A stretch of DNA of 64,000 nt. It comes from Planctomycetales bacterium (GTDB lineage Bacteria; Planctomycetota; Planctomycetia; Planctomycetales; Planctomycetaceae). Below are positions 19,624 through 29,273 of the stretch, piece after piece. The notes beneath the pieces were generated by a model, which was not told where the DNA came from, ran no database searches, and worked only from the letters and a program-made list of their open reading frames with translations. The stretch lies in the NCBI GenBank assembly GCA_028285345.1, contig JANQPT010000044.1, positions 186,001 through 250,000 on the forward strand, written 5' to 3'. The number at the start of each line of letters is the position of its first letter. Position 1 is the stretch's first letter. Position numbers and translations under genes: made by a program.

Positions 19624-21258
19624 CTATTCCTCCGGCGTAGACGCTTCGGCCTGTTTCAATGAAACTTCGTCCGGCGTCAATTCCTCTGCCGTGTCCGCCT
19701 GCTCCGACTCAAGCCCGGAATCATCCTGTTCAATCTGATCGGTCGCCGCGGTCGGAGGCAGCGTCTCGGCTTCCTCCTCCGTCGAGGCCGCTTCAGCATC
19801 GCCGGCTGCGGCATCAACGAATTGCGGAGCCTCCATGATCACCGTTGATTCCATTTCCCCTGCGGGCGACTCGACGACTGTCTCCTCTGTCGGCTCGGCC
19901 GCGGGTGTCTCCTCGCCGCTATTTGACTCGGGATCGGCTGGTGAATCTTCCAGAGTGTCGGCATTCTCGGCAGCTGCTTCGGCGGGCTGGTCTGACGTGT
20001 CTGTGCTCTCTTCGGCTGCAGCGGCGGCTTGGGACGCAGCTTCCGTCTCAGCGAGTGCGGCGGCGGCTTTCTCCTCTGCACGCCGTTGCGCGGCCTCGCG
20101 CTCCAGCCGTTCACTCTCGCGGTCCGCGTATTCAACGATGATGTCGCACTGTTCCGCAGTCAGTCCGCCCAGTTCCGCCAATTGATCGGGTTCGATGATC
20201 GAAAGGTCGTCGAAGCTTAAGAATCCTTGTTCAACGAGTCCGCCCGCCAGCTCTTCTGAGACGTGCGGCACCTCCGCAAATGCGGCGACGGAGCTTTCGA
20301 GTTGCTCTTCCAACTCGTCCTCGGTCATGATCTCGATATCCCAGCCGACGAGTTTGGAGGCCAAATGCACGTTTTGCCCGTGACGGCCGATAGCCAGCGC
20401 CAACTGGTCGTCGCGGACCAGGACGAGGACTCGGCCCAGCATCGGGCAAAGGATGACGTTTTCGACTTCCGCCGGCTGCAGCGCGTTGGGGACCAACACC
20501 TGCAGCGAATCGTTCCAGCGGACGATATCAATCCGCTCGCCCGCCAACTCATCGACGATATTCTTGATTCGCGAACCGCGCACACCCACGCACGCCCCGA
20601 CGCAATCGACCTTTTGGTCGTTGCATGAGACTGCGACCTTTGTGCGGTAGCCGGCTTCGCGGGCGATGGAACGAATTTCGATCACATGTTCCGAGATTTC
20701 GGGGATCTCCAATTCAAACAGACGTCGCACGAAATCGGGGTGCGTTCGCGAGAGGATAATTTTGACGCGGCTGCCCGCCTTGCGGACATCCATCACGACC
20801 GCCCGCACCCGCTCATTGGGGCGATGCGACTCGCCGGGAATTTGCTCTCCCCTCGGCAAGATGCCTTCCACCTTTCCGAGGTTCACCGCGGCGGTTCTGC
20901 CAGAGAGGCTCTGAATGCTCCCCGTGACAATGTGTCCGCGGAGTTCCTCGTACTCGTCGAACAGCGAATCACGCTCCGCTTCGCGGATTTTTTGGATCAT
21001 GACCTGTTTGGCGGTCTGCGCCGCGATCCGGCCCAGCAGGTCACCCAGTTCGTTGGAATCTAAGAGTTTGTCGTTAATTTTGAGCGAAGTTTCTCCGCTG
21101 TCCCGGTCGATGTCGATCTCAAACTCTTCTTCTTCACCGTAATGCTTGCGGGCCGCGGAAAGAATCGCTTGCTCAATTCCTTCAAACACAATCTCCTTGT
21201 CGATATTCTTATCGCGATGCAGTGCATCGACGATGCGAAGTAACTCAGGGCCGTTCAT
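19624..21258 (-). CDS. nusA: Transcription termination/antitermination factor NusA
   Basis: NusA binds RNA polymerase and nascent RNA and modulates pausing and termination. Its domains are in the usual order: an N-terminal polymerase-binding domain (residues 1-125), S1 (about 130-200), and KH1 and KH2 with [15 protein letters not shown] and [17 protein letters not shown] helix-hairpin-helix-like segment follows near 325-375 ([24 protein letters not shown]). The last 160 residues are a low-complexity acidic and alanine-rich tail, unusual in length. AAGGA lies six bases before the ATG. rimP, usually just upstream, is absent. A terminator lies 140 bases upstream on the same strand. Confidence 0.95.
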   Translation of the reverse strand: MNGPELLRIVDALHRDKNIDKEIVFEGIEQAILSAARKHYGEEEEFEIDIDRDSGETSLKINDKLLDSNELGDLLGRIAAQTAKQVMIQKIREAERDSLFDEYEELRGHIVTGSIQSLSGRTAAVNLGKVEGILPRGEQIPGESHRPNERVRAVVMDVRKAGSRVKIILSRTHPDFVRRLFELEIPEISEHVIEIRSIAREAGYRTKVAVSCNDQKVDCVGACVGVRGSRIKNIVDELAGERIDIVRWNDSLQVLVPNALQPAEVENVILCPMLGRVLVLVRDDQLALAIGRHGQNVHLASKLVGWDIEIMTEDELEEQLESSVAAFAEVPHVSEELAGGLVEQGFLSFDDLSIIEPDQLAELGGLTAEQCDIIVEYADRESERLEREAAQRRAEEKAAAALAETEAASQAAAAAEESTDTSDQPAEAAAENADTLEDSPADPESNSGEETPAAEPTEETVVESPAGEMESTVIMEAPQFVDAAAGDAEAASTEEEAETLPPTAATDQIEQDDSGLESEQADTAEELTPDEVSLKQAEASTPEE

Positions 21259-21398
21259 GTTCGTCCTTCCGCGCCAGTGCTCAAAGCGTTGATTTTCGCG
21301 ACCTGCGCAAACACTGCATTCCGTATGTCAAACTGAACAGACGCAGCCAAAAGGCCGCATCCCGCTCGCTTTCAAGTCATCTACCGCCGACCGTCAAC

Positions 21399-21426
21399 AA
21401 AAAAAAGTGGGCACAAGTCCCACTTT
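21399..21426 (-). terminator. Intrinsic terminator in the nusA leader
   Basis: Read on the minus strand, AAAGTGGG, a seven-base loop and CCCACTTT are followed by an uninterrupted T run (eight Ts in all, partly shared with the stem). The T run points towards nusA, whose ATG is at 21258. It can therefore attenuate nusA transcription or end a short RNA encoded just upstream. Confidence 0.75.
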
Positions 21427-21436
21427 GTCACCGCCT

Positions 21437-21505
21437 GCGATAGGGAGGCAACCAACCGCAATCGGACGATTGCCAGCCGGTTCAACGGTCCCTCCTTAAC
21501 GAGGC
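21437..21505 (-). promoter_or_regulatory. Structured RNA segment upstream of the nusA terminator
   Basis: On the minus strand three nested stems can form: GGAGG with CCTCC on the outside, AACCG with CGGTT in the middle, and CAATC with GATTG around a GTCC loop. The stems lie just 5' of the terminator, as expected for a regulatory leader or a small RNA. No known RNA family is recognised. Confidence 0.4.
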
Positions 21506-22153
21506 ACGGGCCAGAGATGTCGCTCAACACTTACATTCTCGAAACCCCATGGAGACAAAGTTGAAAGGGAGGACGGATTTCACCGCCGACACCCCGGACT
21601 CTTTGCCTTCAATCTCCTGCCTAGCAATTCTCAATGTCGCACGGCCGGATCATGAATGAAACATTCCGTTGCCGATCAATCTCACCAAAATAAAACTGTC
21701 CCTTCGCCTGGAATCCAATCGCAATCAAGGCTTCGGAAATCGCTTATGAGACTGACGAATCCTAGACCGCGACTGACTGCCCGACATCAAACGTGATGAC
21801 AGACATCCCAGAACCTCTCGGGACACCATGACGATAGTGCTCTGAAGTCAAACTGTCAAGGAGTTTAGGTCGTTTATCGCGGTGAAATCCGATTCGTTTC
21901 CCGGATTTTTCTCATTCAGCCGACGCGCTGGTCCATCGCGACTGACGGATTGCTATTGTGCTTGGTCAACACGACTCGTGTGGCGATTTGACACGCCTTG
22001 GGGCATCCCTGGCGGCGTCGGAGTTGGCGATTCCCGTAGGGATTTCGACGCCGCCTCATTGACAGAATCTCATCTGGTTGACAAAAAGTGGCAATAGAAT
22101 CCCGGAGCCGGCGATTGATCCGTCTGTTCGCCCACAATTCTTGGAAGCCCACA

Positions 22154-23845
22154 ATGACAAATTCACCAACTGTGAAGTTTTACTTGAGTGTCTGGACAAA
22201 GGTCGTTTCCGCCGCCGGCGGAATCCGGGTTCCGCTGATTGGGGATCAAATCGGTCGCGGTCCGCGAAGAATCACTGACGAGTCCACTGGCGCGGCATTT
22301 CGTCTCCGACGGGTGGTCCTCGCATGCCTCACGCTGCTAGTCGCGATGCCGGTGGTGGCGGAGGCACAGTTCCCGTTTCGCCGCCCGCCCAACTTGCGGC
22401 GTTCGCAATCACCGTTTGACCAGTTGCGGCAGCGCGGTTTCGATCACTATCAAAAAGGCGAGTACGCGCAGGCCGCAAAGGTGGCCGATCAGGTGCTCAA
22501 TTTCGAATCCAACGATCCGATCGCCTACTATCTGCGTGCCAGCGCCAATATCGAACTTGGACGGCTGACGCGAAACACGAAGCAAATCCGCGATGGGATT
22601 GCCGACGCCCGCAAGGCGTTGGAGCTTCGCGGCGCTGACAACGACTTCGCCTATCTCTATATCCCTTATCTCTACGGAATGTCATCTCTTGCGGTGCTTG
22701 AGAACAATGCGACGCATGCCGAGACCGCTGTCAAGTATGCGGGACCAGTCATCGATCGTCCGCAGGTGTCGCGCGACGACAAGTCAAATCTGCTCTACCA
22801 GCGCGCGTTTGCCCAGGAGCAGGCGTTGGCGGTGGAAGCGTCGAAATTCAACGCCGCGACGGCGACGGAAGAGGAGCGCGCGGAATTTCAGAAAGCACAG
22901 GCCAAGCGGCGCGATGCCGCGATTCAGGACTACACTCGCTCGATTGGGCTCAATCCGAAACAGTTGGGATCGCATATCAATCTGGCGAAAGCCTGGTCGG
23001 CTGCGGGAGATTCCAATCGGGCCGTTTCCGTGTTTGCGGCGGCTGTCCGCGAGTTTCCGCGAAATACGACAATCTACAACGAGCGGGGCGTATTCTTTCG
23101 CCAACAGGGCAAGTTGGATGAAGCGATTGCCGACTTTACCCAGGCCGTCGGCATCCAGCGTAACTTTGCCATGGGTTACATCAACCGCGGTTTCTGTTTA
23201 AACGATAAGGGAGAGGAAGAAGCGGCGGAAGCGGACTTCGATATGGCGATTCGGCTGAATCCCAGAATGGCAATGGCCTACAATCTGCGGGGCGCCGCCC
23301 GCGTTTCCCTGGGTAAGGCGTCGTCAGCGATTGCCGATTTCTCGCGGCAGTTGGAATTGAGTCCCAAGGATGCGACGGGATACGCCAATCGCGGTTTTGC
23401 GCGATTCTTCAACGCCGACTATTCCGAGGCGGCTCGCGACTTTCAGTCCGCGATCGATCTGCAGCCGACGGCGCACCATCTGGCCGTCTGGCGTTTTCTC
23501 GCCAAGAGCCGCGCCGGGCAGCTCGATGACGCGAAGGCGGAATTGCGGCAGTCACTCGATGCCGACTCGGGACCGAAAGGCTGGGTGGCACAGGTGAGCC
23601 GGTTTTTGTTGGGTGAGACTGCGGGCGAGGATTTGATCAACACTGCCCAGGCAGTCGCCGACAAGAACGTCTCTGCCGCTCAGCAGTGCGAGGCCCAGTT
23701 TTTCATCGGCCAGCAACATATGCTGGACGGCGAAGCTGCAGCGGCAAAACCGTTCTTTGAAGAAGCGGTCAAGACCAACGTCCGCTATCTCTCGGCGTTC
23801 CGCGGCGCGCGGTACGAATTGGGAGATTTTTCCAAAGGTTCGTAG
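22154..23845 (+). CDS. Exported TPR protein with long N-terminal extension
   Basis: Begun at the ATG at 22154 (GGAAG six bases upstream), the protein has 563 residues. A GTG at 22088 would add 22 more. A signal-like hydrophobic core (RRVVLACLTLLVAMPVV, ending AEAQF) appears only at residues 52-72, so either the signal peptide has an extended N-region or the true start lies further in. From about 85 to the end there are TPR units, for example GFDHYQKGEYAQAAKVADQVL and AYNLRGAARVSLGKASSAIADF. The role is unknown. The ppc gene starts 34 bases later. Confidence 0.8.
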   Translation: MTNSPTVKFYLSVWTKVVSAAGGIRVPLIGDQIGRGPRRITDESTGAAFRLRRVVLACLTLLVAMPVVAEAQFPFRRPPNLRRSQSPFDQLRQRGFDHYQKGEYAQAAKVADQVLNFESNDPIAYYLRASANIELGRLTRNTKQIRDGIADARKALELRGADNDFAYLYIPYLYGMSSLAVLENNATHAETAVKYAGPVIDRPQVSRDDKSNLLYQRAFAQEQALAVEASKFNAATATEEERAEFQKAQAKRRDAAIQDYTRSIGLNPKQLGSHINLAKAWSAAGDSNRAVSVFAAAVREFPRNTTIYNERGVFFRQQGKLDEAIADFTQAVGIQRNFAMGYINRGFCLNDKGEEEAAEADFDMAIRLNPRMAMAYNLRGAARVSLGKASSAIADFSRQLELSPKDATGYANRGFARFFNADYSEAARDFQSAIDLQPTAHHLAVWRFLAKSRAGQLDDAKAELRQSLDADSGPKGWVAQVSRFLLGETAGEDLINTAQAVADKNVSAAQQCEAQFFIGQQHMLDGEAAAAKPFFEEAVKTNVRYLSAFRGARYELGDFSKGS

Positions 23846-23879
23846 GGTTCCGCGTCGCAAGCGACTCCGCACGACTATA

Positions 23880-26705
23880 ATGCCGGACCGACCGAATCCG
23901 TTGCGCGCCGACTCAGCCCCCCAAGCCGCCTCCCTGAATGTTGAATCCATGATCTTTGAAGTCGAGAACGAGACGCCCCTGCAGCAGGAAATCGCCGAGT
24001 TGGGGCAAATCCTTGAAGGCGTCATCCGTGATGTTTCCGGTCCGCAGCATGTGCAGCTGATTTCGACCATTGTGCAGCTCTCTCGCGATCGGAGACGCTC
24101 GAGCCAGGAAGCGGGCAGCGAACTCAGGAACATGCTGGGAACGCTCGACGGAGCTCAAATGCGGGTCGTGATTCGCGCGTTCAGCATCTTTTTGGATTTG
24201 GTCAATCTGGCGGAAGACCGCCAACGAGTCAGAGTGCTGCGGCAACGCGCCCGCGATGCCGGCGGCGAGGCCTACTCGGAATCGATCGAACAGGCCCTGC
24301 AACAGCTCAAAGCGAGCGGAAAATCCGCCGCCCAGATGCAGGAGTTGGTGAATCAGATCGATATCGAATTGGTGTTCACGGCACATCCGACGGAAGCCAA
24401 GCGACGCTCGATCCGCCGCAAATTGCGGAGGATCCGCGAGCTGATGGACGAGCAGACGGCGGAGATGCTTACGAGCGAGTTATCACGCAACCGCCGCAAC
24501 CTGCGTGGCGAAATTGCCAAGCTGTGGCAGACCGATTTCGTTCGCCCTTGGCGGCCGACGGTCTTGCAGGAGGTGCAACGGGGGCTGTCCATCAAACGTG
24601 TGCTTTGGAATATGGTTCCGCGAATTCTGCATGAGATCCGTGGAGATCTTTCCAAAACCTACCCCGACGAGCCACTCGATGTCGGTCCCGTAATCCGGTT
24701 TGGTTCGTGGATCGGAGGTGATCGCGACGGACATCCGTTCGTCACGCCAGACGTCACTGAACAGACGATTCTGTGGCTGCGTCAGGCGGCCATGGAATCT
24801 CACATCACCGAATGCCGCAATCTCTTCGAATCGCTCAGCTTGTCGTCGCATCAAGTCGCTTTCAACGATGAAATCGATCAATCCCTGACCGGAGCGTTTG
24901 AACGTTGGCCGCATTTGCAAACCGTGCTACGCGACATTCCGCCGAATGAAGTGTTCCGCCGCTGGTTGGCAGTGATTCTGCGCCGGTTGGAGCAGACCCA
25001 GAGCGTGGGGCTGTCCGACTTTTTCGTCGACGGCGCCTACGCGACGCCACAAGAACTGGAGGATGAGATTTCCGTTTTGTGGCGGGCTTTGACATCCACG
25101 CCCGGCAACGAATTGATCGCCGAGGAAGTCGAGGATTGGATCGACAAGATTCGGGTGTTCGGATTCCATTTCGCACGTTTGGACGTGCGACAGGATTCTC
25201 AGCGGAACGCCACCGTCGTCAATGAGCTTCTCGAACAGGCCGGAGTCTGCACATCGGCTGAGACGCTGGGCGAGAGCGAGAGACAGCAACTGCTCTCGGA
25301 GACGATGCGTCAGCCGCTCAGCTTTTCAGCAGACCTCTTGTCGGCGGAGGCTCGGGAAACGTTGACGCTGTTTCAACTGCTGAAGCAAATCACGATCGCC
25401 TTTGGAGCGCAAGCACTGGGCGGGTATGTGATCAGCATGACCCGCGTGCCGAGCGACGTGTTATCGGTATTGTGGTTGTGGGAACACGCGGACGCGGAGT
25501 TCGACATCCCGCCGACTGAGCCGGTGCCTCCGCCTCCGGTGATCCCGTTGTTCGAAACGATTGACGATCTCGAGCATGCATCGCAGGTCTTTGAGTCGAT
25601 GCTGGGGATGACATGGTATCGCGAGCATCTCCGCGCTCGGGGGGATCGGCAGATCATCATGGTGGGCTACTCCGACAGCACCAAAGACGGCGGGTATTTG
25701 GCGGCCTGTTGGTCGCTGTTTCGCGCGCAGCAGCAGTTGCATGAAGTTGCACTGCGCGAGGGGATCAAGCTCACATTTTTTCACGGGCGCGGCGGCTCTC
25801 TGGGGCGCGGCGGCGGTCCGGCGGCTCGCAGTATCCGGTCCTTGCCCGCGCGGACGTTCAGCGGCGCTTTACGACTGACCGAGCAGGGCGAAGTTCTGGC
25901 CGAACGCTACGACGACCCGCGGATTGCGCATCGGCACTTGGAGCAACTCGTCTGGTCAACGCTGCTGGCAGCGGGGAGTCCGCCGGTGGAGATTCCCGAC
26001 GAATGGTCCGGTCTGGTGAGCCGGCTTTCAGAGCGGTCGTTTCTGGCCTACCACAAACTGGTGGAGCAGCCCGGATTCATCGAGTTCTTTCGCCGAGCGA
26101 CACCGATTTCGGAAATCGAACGGCTGCCGATCGGATCGCGTCCGGCGCGGAGAAGGGGAGGAGATGGCCTGAGCAACCTGCGGGCGATCCCCTGGGTCTT
26201 CTCGTGGACCCAATCACGGTGTTTGGTTCCGGCATGGTATGGGCTGGGAACGGCGCTGGAGGAATCGCTGGCCGATTCCGCATCCCGTGATGTATTGCAA
26301 GCGATGTATCGCGATTGGCCGTTCTTTCGTGCCACGATCAATAACGCGGAGCTCGCCCTGAGCAAAACCGATCTGGAGATCGCGGAGCAGTATGCCAAAC
26401 TTGCGGAAGACTCACCCGCCGCGGCGCAGATCGGCACTCTAATCGCCGACGAATTTCAGCGTGCGAGGCAGGGAGTCCTCACCATCGCCGGCAATCAGCA
26501 GCTGCTCGATGAGACTAAGTGGCTGCAGGAGTCGATCCAGCTCCGCAATCAGTACATTGACCCGCTGAATCTGATTCAGGTCGAGCTCCTCCGCCGGCTG
26601 CAGTCGCCTGAGCAGCCCGCCGACCAAGACGGCGAGGAGAGATTGCGGCACCTGATGCGGCTGACGATCAACGGCATCGCGGCGGGCATGCGCACGAGCG
26701 GGTGA
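23880..26705 (+). CDS. ppc: Phosphoenolpyruvate carboxylase
   Basis: Ppc carboxylates PEP with bicarbonate to oxaloacetate, refilling the TCA cycle. The 941-residue chain has the expected signatures: FTAHPTEAKR with the catalytic histidine near residue 168, GSWIGGDRDGHPFVT, GYSDSTKDGGYLAA, FHGRGGSLGRGGGPA and RAIPWVFSWTQSR. The C-terminus reads NGIAAGMRTSG, where the family usually ends NGIAAGMRNTG. The ATG at 23880 is chosen because the frame upstream overlaps the TPR gene; an ATG at 23949 is an alternative, and neither has a strong ribosome-binding site. It lies close behind the TPR gene, which may drive its expression. Confidence 0.95.
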   Translation: MPDRPNPLRADSAPQAASLNVESMIFEVENETPLQQEIAELGQILEGVIRDVSGPQHVQLISTIVQLSRDRRRSSQEAGSELRNMLGTLDGAQMRVVIRAFSIFLDLVNLAEDRQRVRVLRQRARDAGGEAYSESIEQALQQLKASGKSAAQMQELVNQIDIELVFTAHPTEAKRRSIRRKLRRIRELMDEQTAEMLTSELSRNRRNLRGEIAKLWQTDFVRPWRPTVLQEVQRGLSIKRVLWNMVPRILHEIRGDLSKTYPDEPLDVGPVIRFGSWIGGDRDGHPFVTPDVTEQTILWLRQAAMESHITECRNLFESLSLSSHQVAFNDEIDQSLTGAFERWPHLQTVLRDIPPNEVFRRWLAVILRRLEQTQSVGLSDFFVDGAYATPQELEDEISVLWRALTSTPGNELIAEEVEDWIDKIRVFGFHFARLDVRQDSQRNATVVNELLEQAGVCTSAETLGESERQQLLSETMRQPLSFSADLLSAEARETLTLFQLLKQITIAFGAQALGGYVISMTRVPSDVLSVLWLWEHADAEFDIPPTEPVPPPPVIPLFETIDDLEHASQVFESMLGMTWYREHLRARGDRQIIMVGYSDSTKDGGYLAACWSLFRAQQQLHEVALREGIKLTFFHGRGGSLGRGGGPAARSIRSLPARTFSGALRLTEQGEVLAERYDDPRIAHRHLEQLVWSTLLAAGSPPVEIPDEWSGLVSRLSERSFLAYHKLVEQPGFIEFFRRATPISEIERLPIGSRPARRRGGDGLSNLRAIPWVFSWTQSRCLVPAWYGLGTALEESLADSASRDVLQAMYRDWPFFRATINNAELALSKTDLEIAEQYAKLAEDSPAAAQIGTLIADEFQRARQGVLTIAGNQQLLDETKWLQESIQLRNQYIDPLNLIQVELLRRLQSPEQPADQDGEERLRHLMRLTINGIAAGMRTSG

Positions 26706-26802
26706 GACGGCCTGTTTGGGTTTCTCACTTGCTGCGCGGCGAGCCGGCTGTTTGTTTGCGAATTGATGCAGCTAGTCGCCATCGGCCAACGACTTTGAGT
26801 TT

Positions 26803-27066
26803 CTACGCTAACTCGCTCGAACCCGGGTCGAAGTCGGGGATGAACTTGGCGACCAGGACTTGCTTGCCATGCTCGGCATAGCTCCACTGAATGAGTTCGC
26901 CGAGGACCTCCATCGCCCGAGCTTGCTCACCGATCATCACAGTTGAAGTGGGACCGGGAACGACCCGTAGTCCGTCGTATTCGGCCAGCTTGCGAATGAA
27001 GTCTTTGATCAATTCGCGGTAGTTCTCGCGAAACGGGTACAGGCTCAATTCAACGGTCATCACCAT
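26803..27066 (-). CDS. Thiamine-binding-like (YkoF/MTH1187 fold) small protein
   Basis: The 87-residue protein reads VELSLYPFRENYRELIKDFIRKL and continues with a GPTSTVMIGE stretch and KQVLVAKFI. This order matches small ferredoxin-like thiamine or hydroxymethylpyrimidine-binding proteins of the YkoF / thiamine_BP type. AGGAG is nine bases before the first ATG (27066); a second ATG is two codons in. No thiamine genes are nearby, so the ligand is inferred from the fold only. Confidence 0.6.
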   Translation of the reverse strand: MVMTVELSLYPFRENYRELIKDFIRKLAEYDGLRVVPGPTSTVMIGEQARAMEVLGELIQWSYAEHGKQVLVAKFIPDFDPGSSELA

Positions 27067-27290
27067 GGCTTAAGTCTCCTAGTTTTGTCGTGAGGGGCGA
27101 TTGGTCTCGCGGAATTATACCAAGGTTGCGTTCGGACACTCCGGTTTACGGTCGTTCCCGCAGAATTTGTGGCGCGGTTCCCTGGTTGTATAATGCGCCG
27201 TGTCAGTTGACGCAGGGTCAGCTGCGGCCAGCCGTCTTGCTCCACCGCTTTCCGGCGGCGCTCGTGAAACTTTGTTTGGAAGGAAATCAA

Positions 27291-27809
27291 ATGGATCTGC
27301 AACGGCGAATTGAACGACTGGAACGCGAAAACAAACGCTTCAAACGACTCGGCACGGCGGCCTTGCTGCTTGTCGTTATCGCTGTCTCGATGGGGCAGAC
27401 GCCGCGTGAGCGGCCCAAAACCATTAAGGCACAGCAGTTTGTGATCGTCGACGAAAAAGGCACTCCTCGCGGCCAATTTGGAATTGAAAAGGGCTCCGCG
27501 AAGCTGTCTCTTGCCCACAAGAACGGCAAGCGAACCGTCGAATTGCGAACTCTTCCGAATGGGAGGTCTGCGCTCCACTTTCTCGACACAAATGGAACTC
27601 CCCGTGTTGAATTGGCGATCGCCAAACAGGGACCGGTCCTCAATTTTATCGGTGAGAACTCCGCGTTGCGGGCGTCTCTGGCGGGCGCAGGACCTGATTC
27701 GCGTCTCGATTTGTATCAGCAGGACGGCGGCAAGATTTTCAAGGTGACGACAGGGGATTTGGTGTTTTTTGACGCTGATGGAACGACTGTCGAATTCTCT
27801 CGTCCGTGA
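27291..27809 (+). CDS. Small membrane-anchored protein with coiled-coil start, unknown
   Basis: A strong site (GGAAGG, six bases before the ATG at 27291) fixes the start and gives 172 residues. The first 22 residues form a charged coiled-coil-like segment (MDLQRRIERLERENKRFKRLG). A single membrane helix follows (AALLLVVIAVSMG). The rest is outside and made of short repeated strands with the pattern V-x-D-x-x-G-T-P-R (VDEKGTPRGQFG, LDTNGTPRVELA). The repeat suggests a small beta structure. No family or role is recognised. The upstream part of the same open frame is not likely to be translated. Confidence 0.7.
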   Translation: MDLQRRIERLERENKRFKRLGTAALLLVVIAVSMGQTPRERPKTIKAQQFVIVDEKGTPRGQFGIEKGSAKLSLAHKNGKRTVELRTLPNGRSALHFLDTNGTPRVELAIAKQGPVLNFIGENSALRASLAGAGPDSRLDLYQQDGGKIFKVTTGDLVFFDADGTTVEFSRP

Positions 27810-27962
27810 CCCGGATATGGTTGCTAGGCGATACTCGTTAACAGAATCATCCCGCGCGTTTCTGGCCAGCGGCGAATGGGCGACGCAGCGCGCATCAACA
27901 CCATAAAGGATCACTTGGTGCTCGCTCACCGCGATGCGATTGGTGAATTTCCGGGCCGAGTC

Positions 27963-29273
27963 TCAGCCCGCCTGAATAATCGCCGCACTCGCCTGACCCT
28001 GTCGGGTGACGTCGATATTCAGGAACGTGCTGTTAGCGGTCTCTTGTGGCTCTCCGGCGACGACGTTCACCGGGCAGTCCGGATCGGGCGTCTCGTAATT
28101 GAGCGTACGCGGGATCCGTCCGGATTGAAGCGACAGCAGTGAGCCGGCGACTTCTAACAGCCCGCAGCTGGCGCCGGGATTGCCGAAGTAGCTCTTCAGG
28201 CCAGTCACCGGGACCGGTTCTTTGCGGCCGGCGAAGACGTCGGAGATTGCCGCCGCTTCGGCGCGATCGTCTTCGATTGTGCTCAGCCCGTGGGCGTTGA
28301 TATGGCCGATGTCGTCCGGGGTCATGTCCGCTTTCGCGAGCGCCTTTTGCATGGCGAGCGTCAGTGCTTTTTGTGTGTCGCCGGAAAGATCGTGATTGGT
28401 CACGCAGACCGCCCCGGTGCTCACCACGCGTCCCAATATCGTTGCGCCGCGGGACTTGGCATGCTCCTCCGACTCCAGGATGAGCGAACACGCGCCCTCG
28501 GCAATCACCTGCCCGCTGCGATCCTTATCGAATGGCCGGCAGGCTTTCGTCGGATCGTCGGCTTTTGCACAGGTGTCCCACATCACGGCATGAACCGTTT
28601 TCACGGGATGCAGGCGCGTGCCGGTCGCCGCCGTAATCATGGCGTCGGCCGCGCCGCGCTGAATGATCCGCGTGGCTTCAGCCAGGACCAAATTCCCGGA
28701 TGCCTCGTCCATAGTCTGTGAATTACTGGGACCACGCAGATCGTAGAAGATACTGATGTGGCAGGCGGGCATATTGGGCAGATACTGCAGCAGCCAGAGT
28801 GGCTGCATTTTACTCAGGCCGGTTTCGCCCCAATCTTCGAAATGGAATTCGTCCCGATTCTCGTCCCAGCAACTGATACAGGCATCTTTGAGCACACTCG
28901 GGGGACTAAACATCAAATTCGCCCCAAATTCCACCCCGAAGCGCTCCGGTGCGATATCGCCGTTACTCAATGCAGCGTCCTCCAAGGCCAAATGTGCCGA
29001 GGCGACTCCGAGCTGAATCTCGCGGCACATCACCTTGAGGTTTCTTCGTCCTTTCTTGGGAACGAAGTTCCTAACCGATTCGTCGTTGAAATCGGCGACT
29101 TCTCCGCCGATATGCTGTGGAAGAATTCCCTCGTTGAAGAGTTGAAACTCGGATATTCCGCTTCGGCCCTGGTGAAGGCTTTCGGTGAACGCCTCGCGCC
29201 CGATTCCGATGGGGCTGACCATCCCAATGCCGGTGATCACGACATTCTTGGAGGAATCCTGACCGTCAGTCAT
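27963..29273 (-). CDS. Beta-ketoacyl synthase homologue lacking the catalytic cysteine
   Basis: The 436-residue protein has the full length and order of a FabF-type condensing enzyme (VVITGIGMVSPIG at the start, FDKDRSGQVIAEGA in the middle). The active site differs. Where FabF has GPS...TACASG, this protein has GPSNSQTMDEASG, so the nucleophile position is Glu190. His328 (NAHGLST) and Lys360 (GLKS) are kept, but the second catalytic histidine is Asn365 (YFGNPGA). By comparison with KSQ and chain-length-factor proteins it cannot condense in the normal way. It may decarboxylate malonyl-ACP or be a structural partner of FabF. It is divergent from the rpmF-plsX-fabD-acpP-fabF cluster. Confidence 0.85.
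   Translation of the reverse strand: MTDGQDSSKNVVITGIGMVSPIGIGREAFTESLHQGRSGISEFQLFNEGILPQHIGGEVADFNDESVRNFVPKKGRRNLKVMCREIQLGVASAHLALEDAALSNGDIAPERFGVEFGANLMFSPPSVLKDACISCWDENRDEFHFEDWGETGLSKMQPLWLLQYLPNMPACHISIFYDLRGPSNSQTMDEASGNLVLAEATRIIQRGAADAMITAATGTRLHPVKTVHAVMWDTCAKADDPTKACRPFDKDRSGQVIAEGACSLILESEEHAKSRGATILGRVVSTGAVCVTNHDLSGDTQKALTLAMQKALAKADMTPDDIGHINAHGLSTIEDDRAEAAAISDVFAGRKEPVPVTGLKSYFGNPGASCGLLEVAGSLLSLQSGRIPRTLNYETPDPDCPVNVVAGEPQETANSTFLNIDVTRQGQASAAIIQAG

Larger units (their letters stand above)
21259..22153. other. Long noncoding region upstream of nusA and the TPR gene
   Basis: About 900 bases lie between divergent genes. The open frames here are short and look random. The minus strand carries a structured segment and a terminator (reported separately) in front of nusA. 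The rest should hold the promoters for both directions, but none was placed with confidence. Confidence 0.5.

Noticed and set aside
21440-21660. Known RNA genes (6S, RNase P RNA, tmRNA) upstream of nusA
   Set aside because: The conserved sequence blocks of these RNAs were not found on either strand.
27060-27929. 289-residue open frame on the minus strand
   Set aside because: It opposes the small anchored protein, which has a strong ribosome-binding site and a clear membrane helix.
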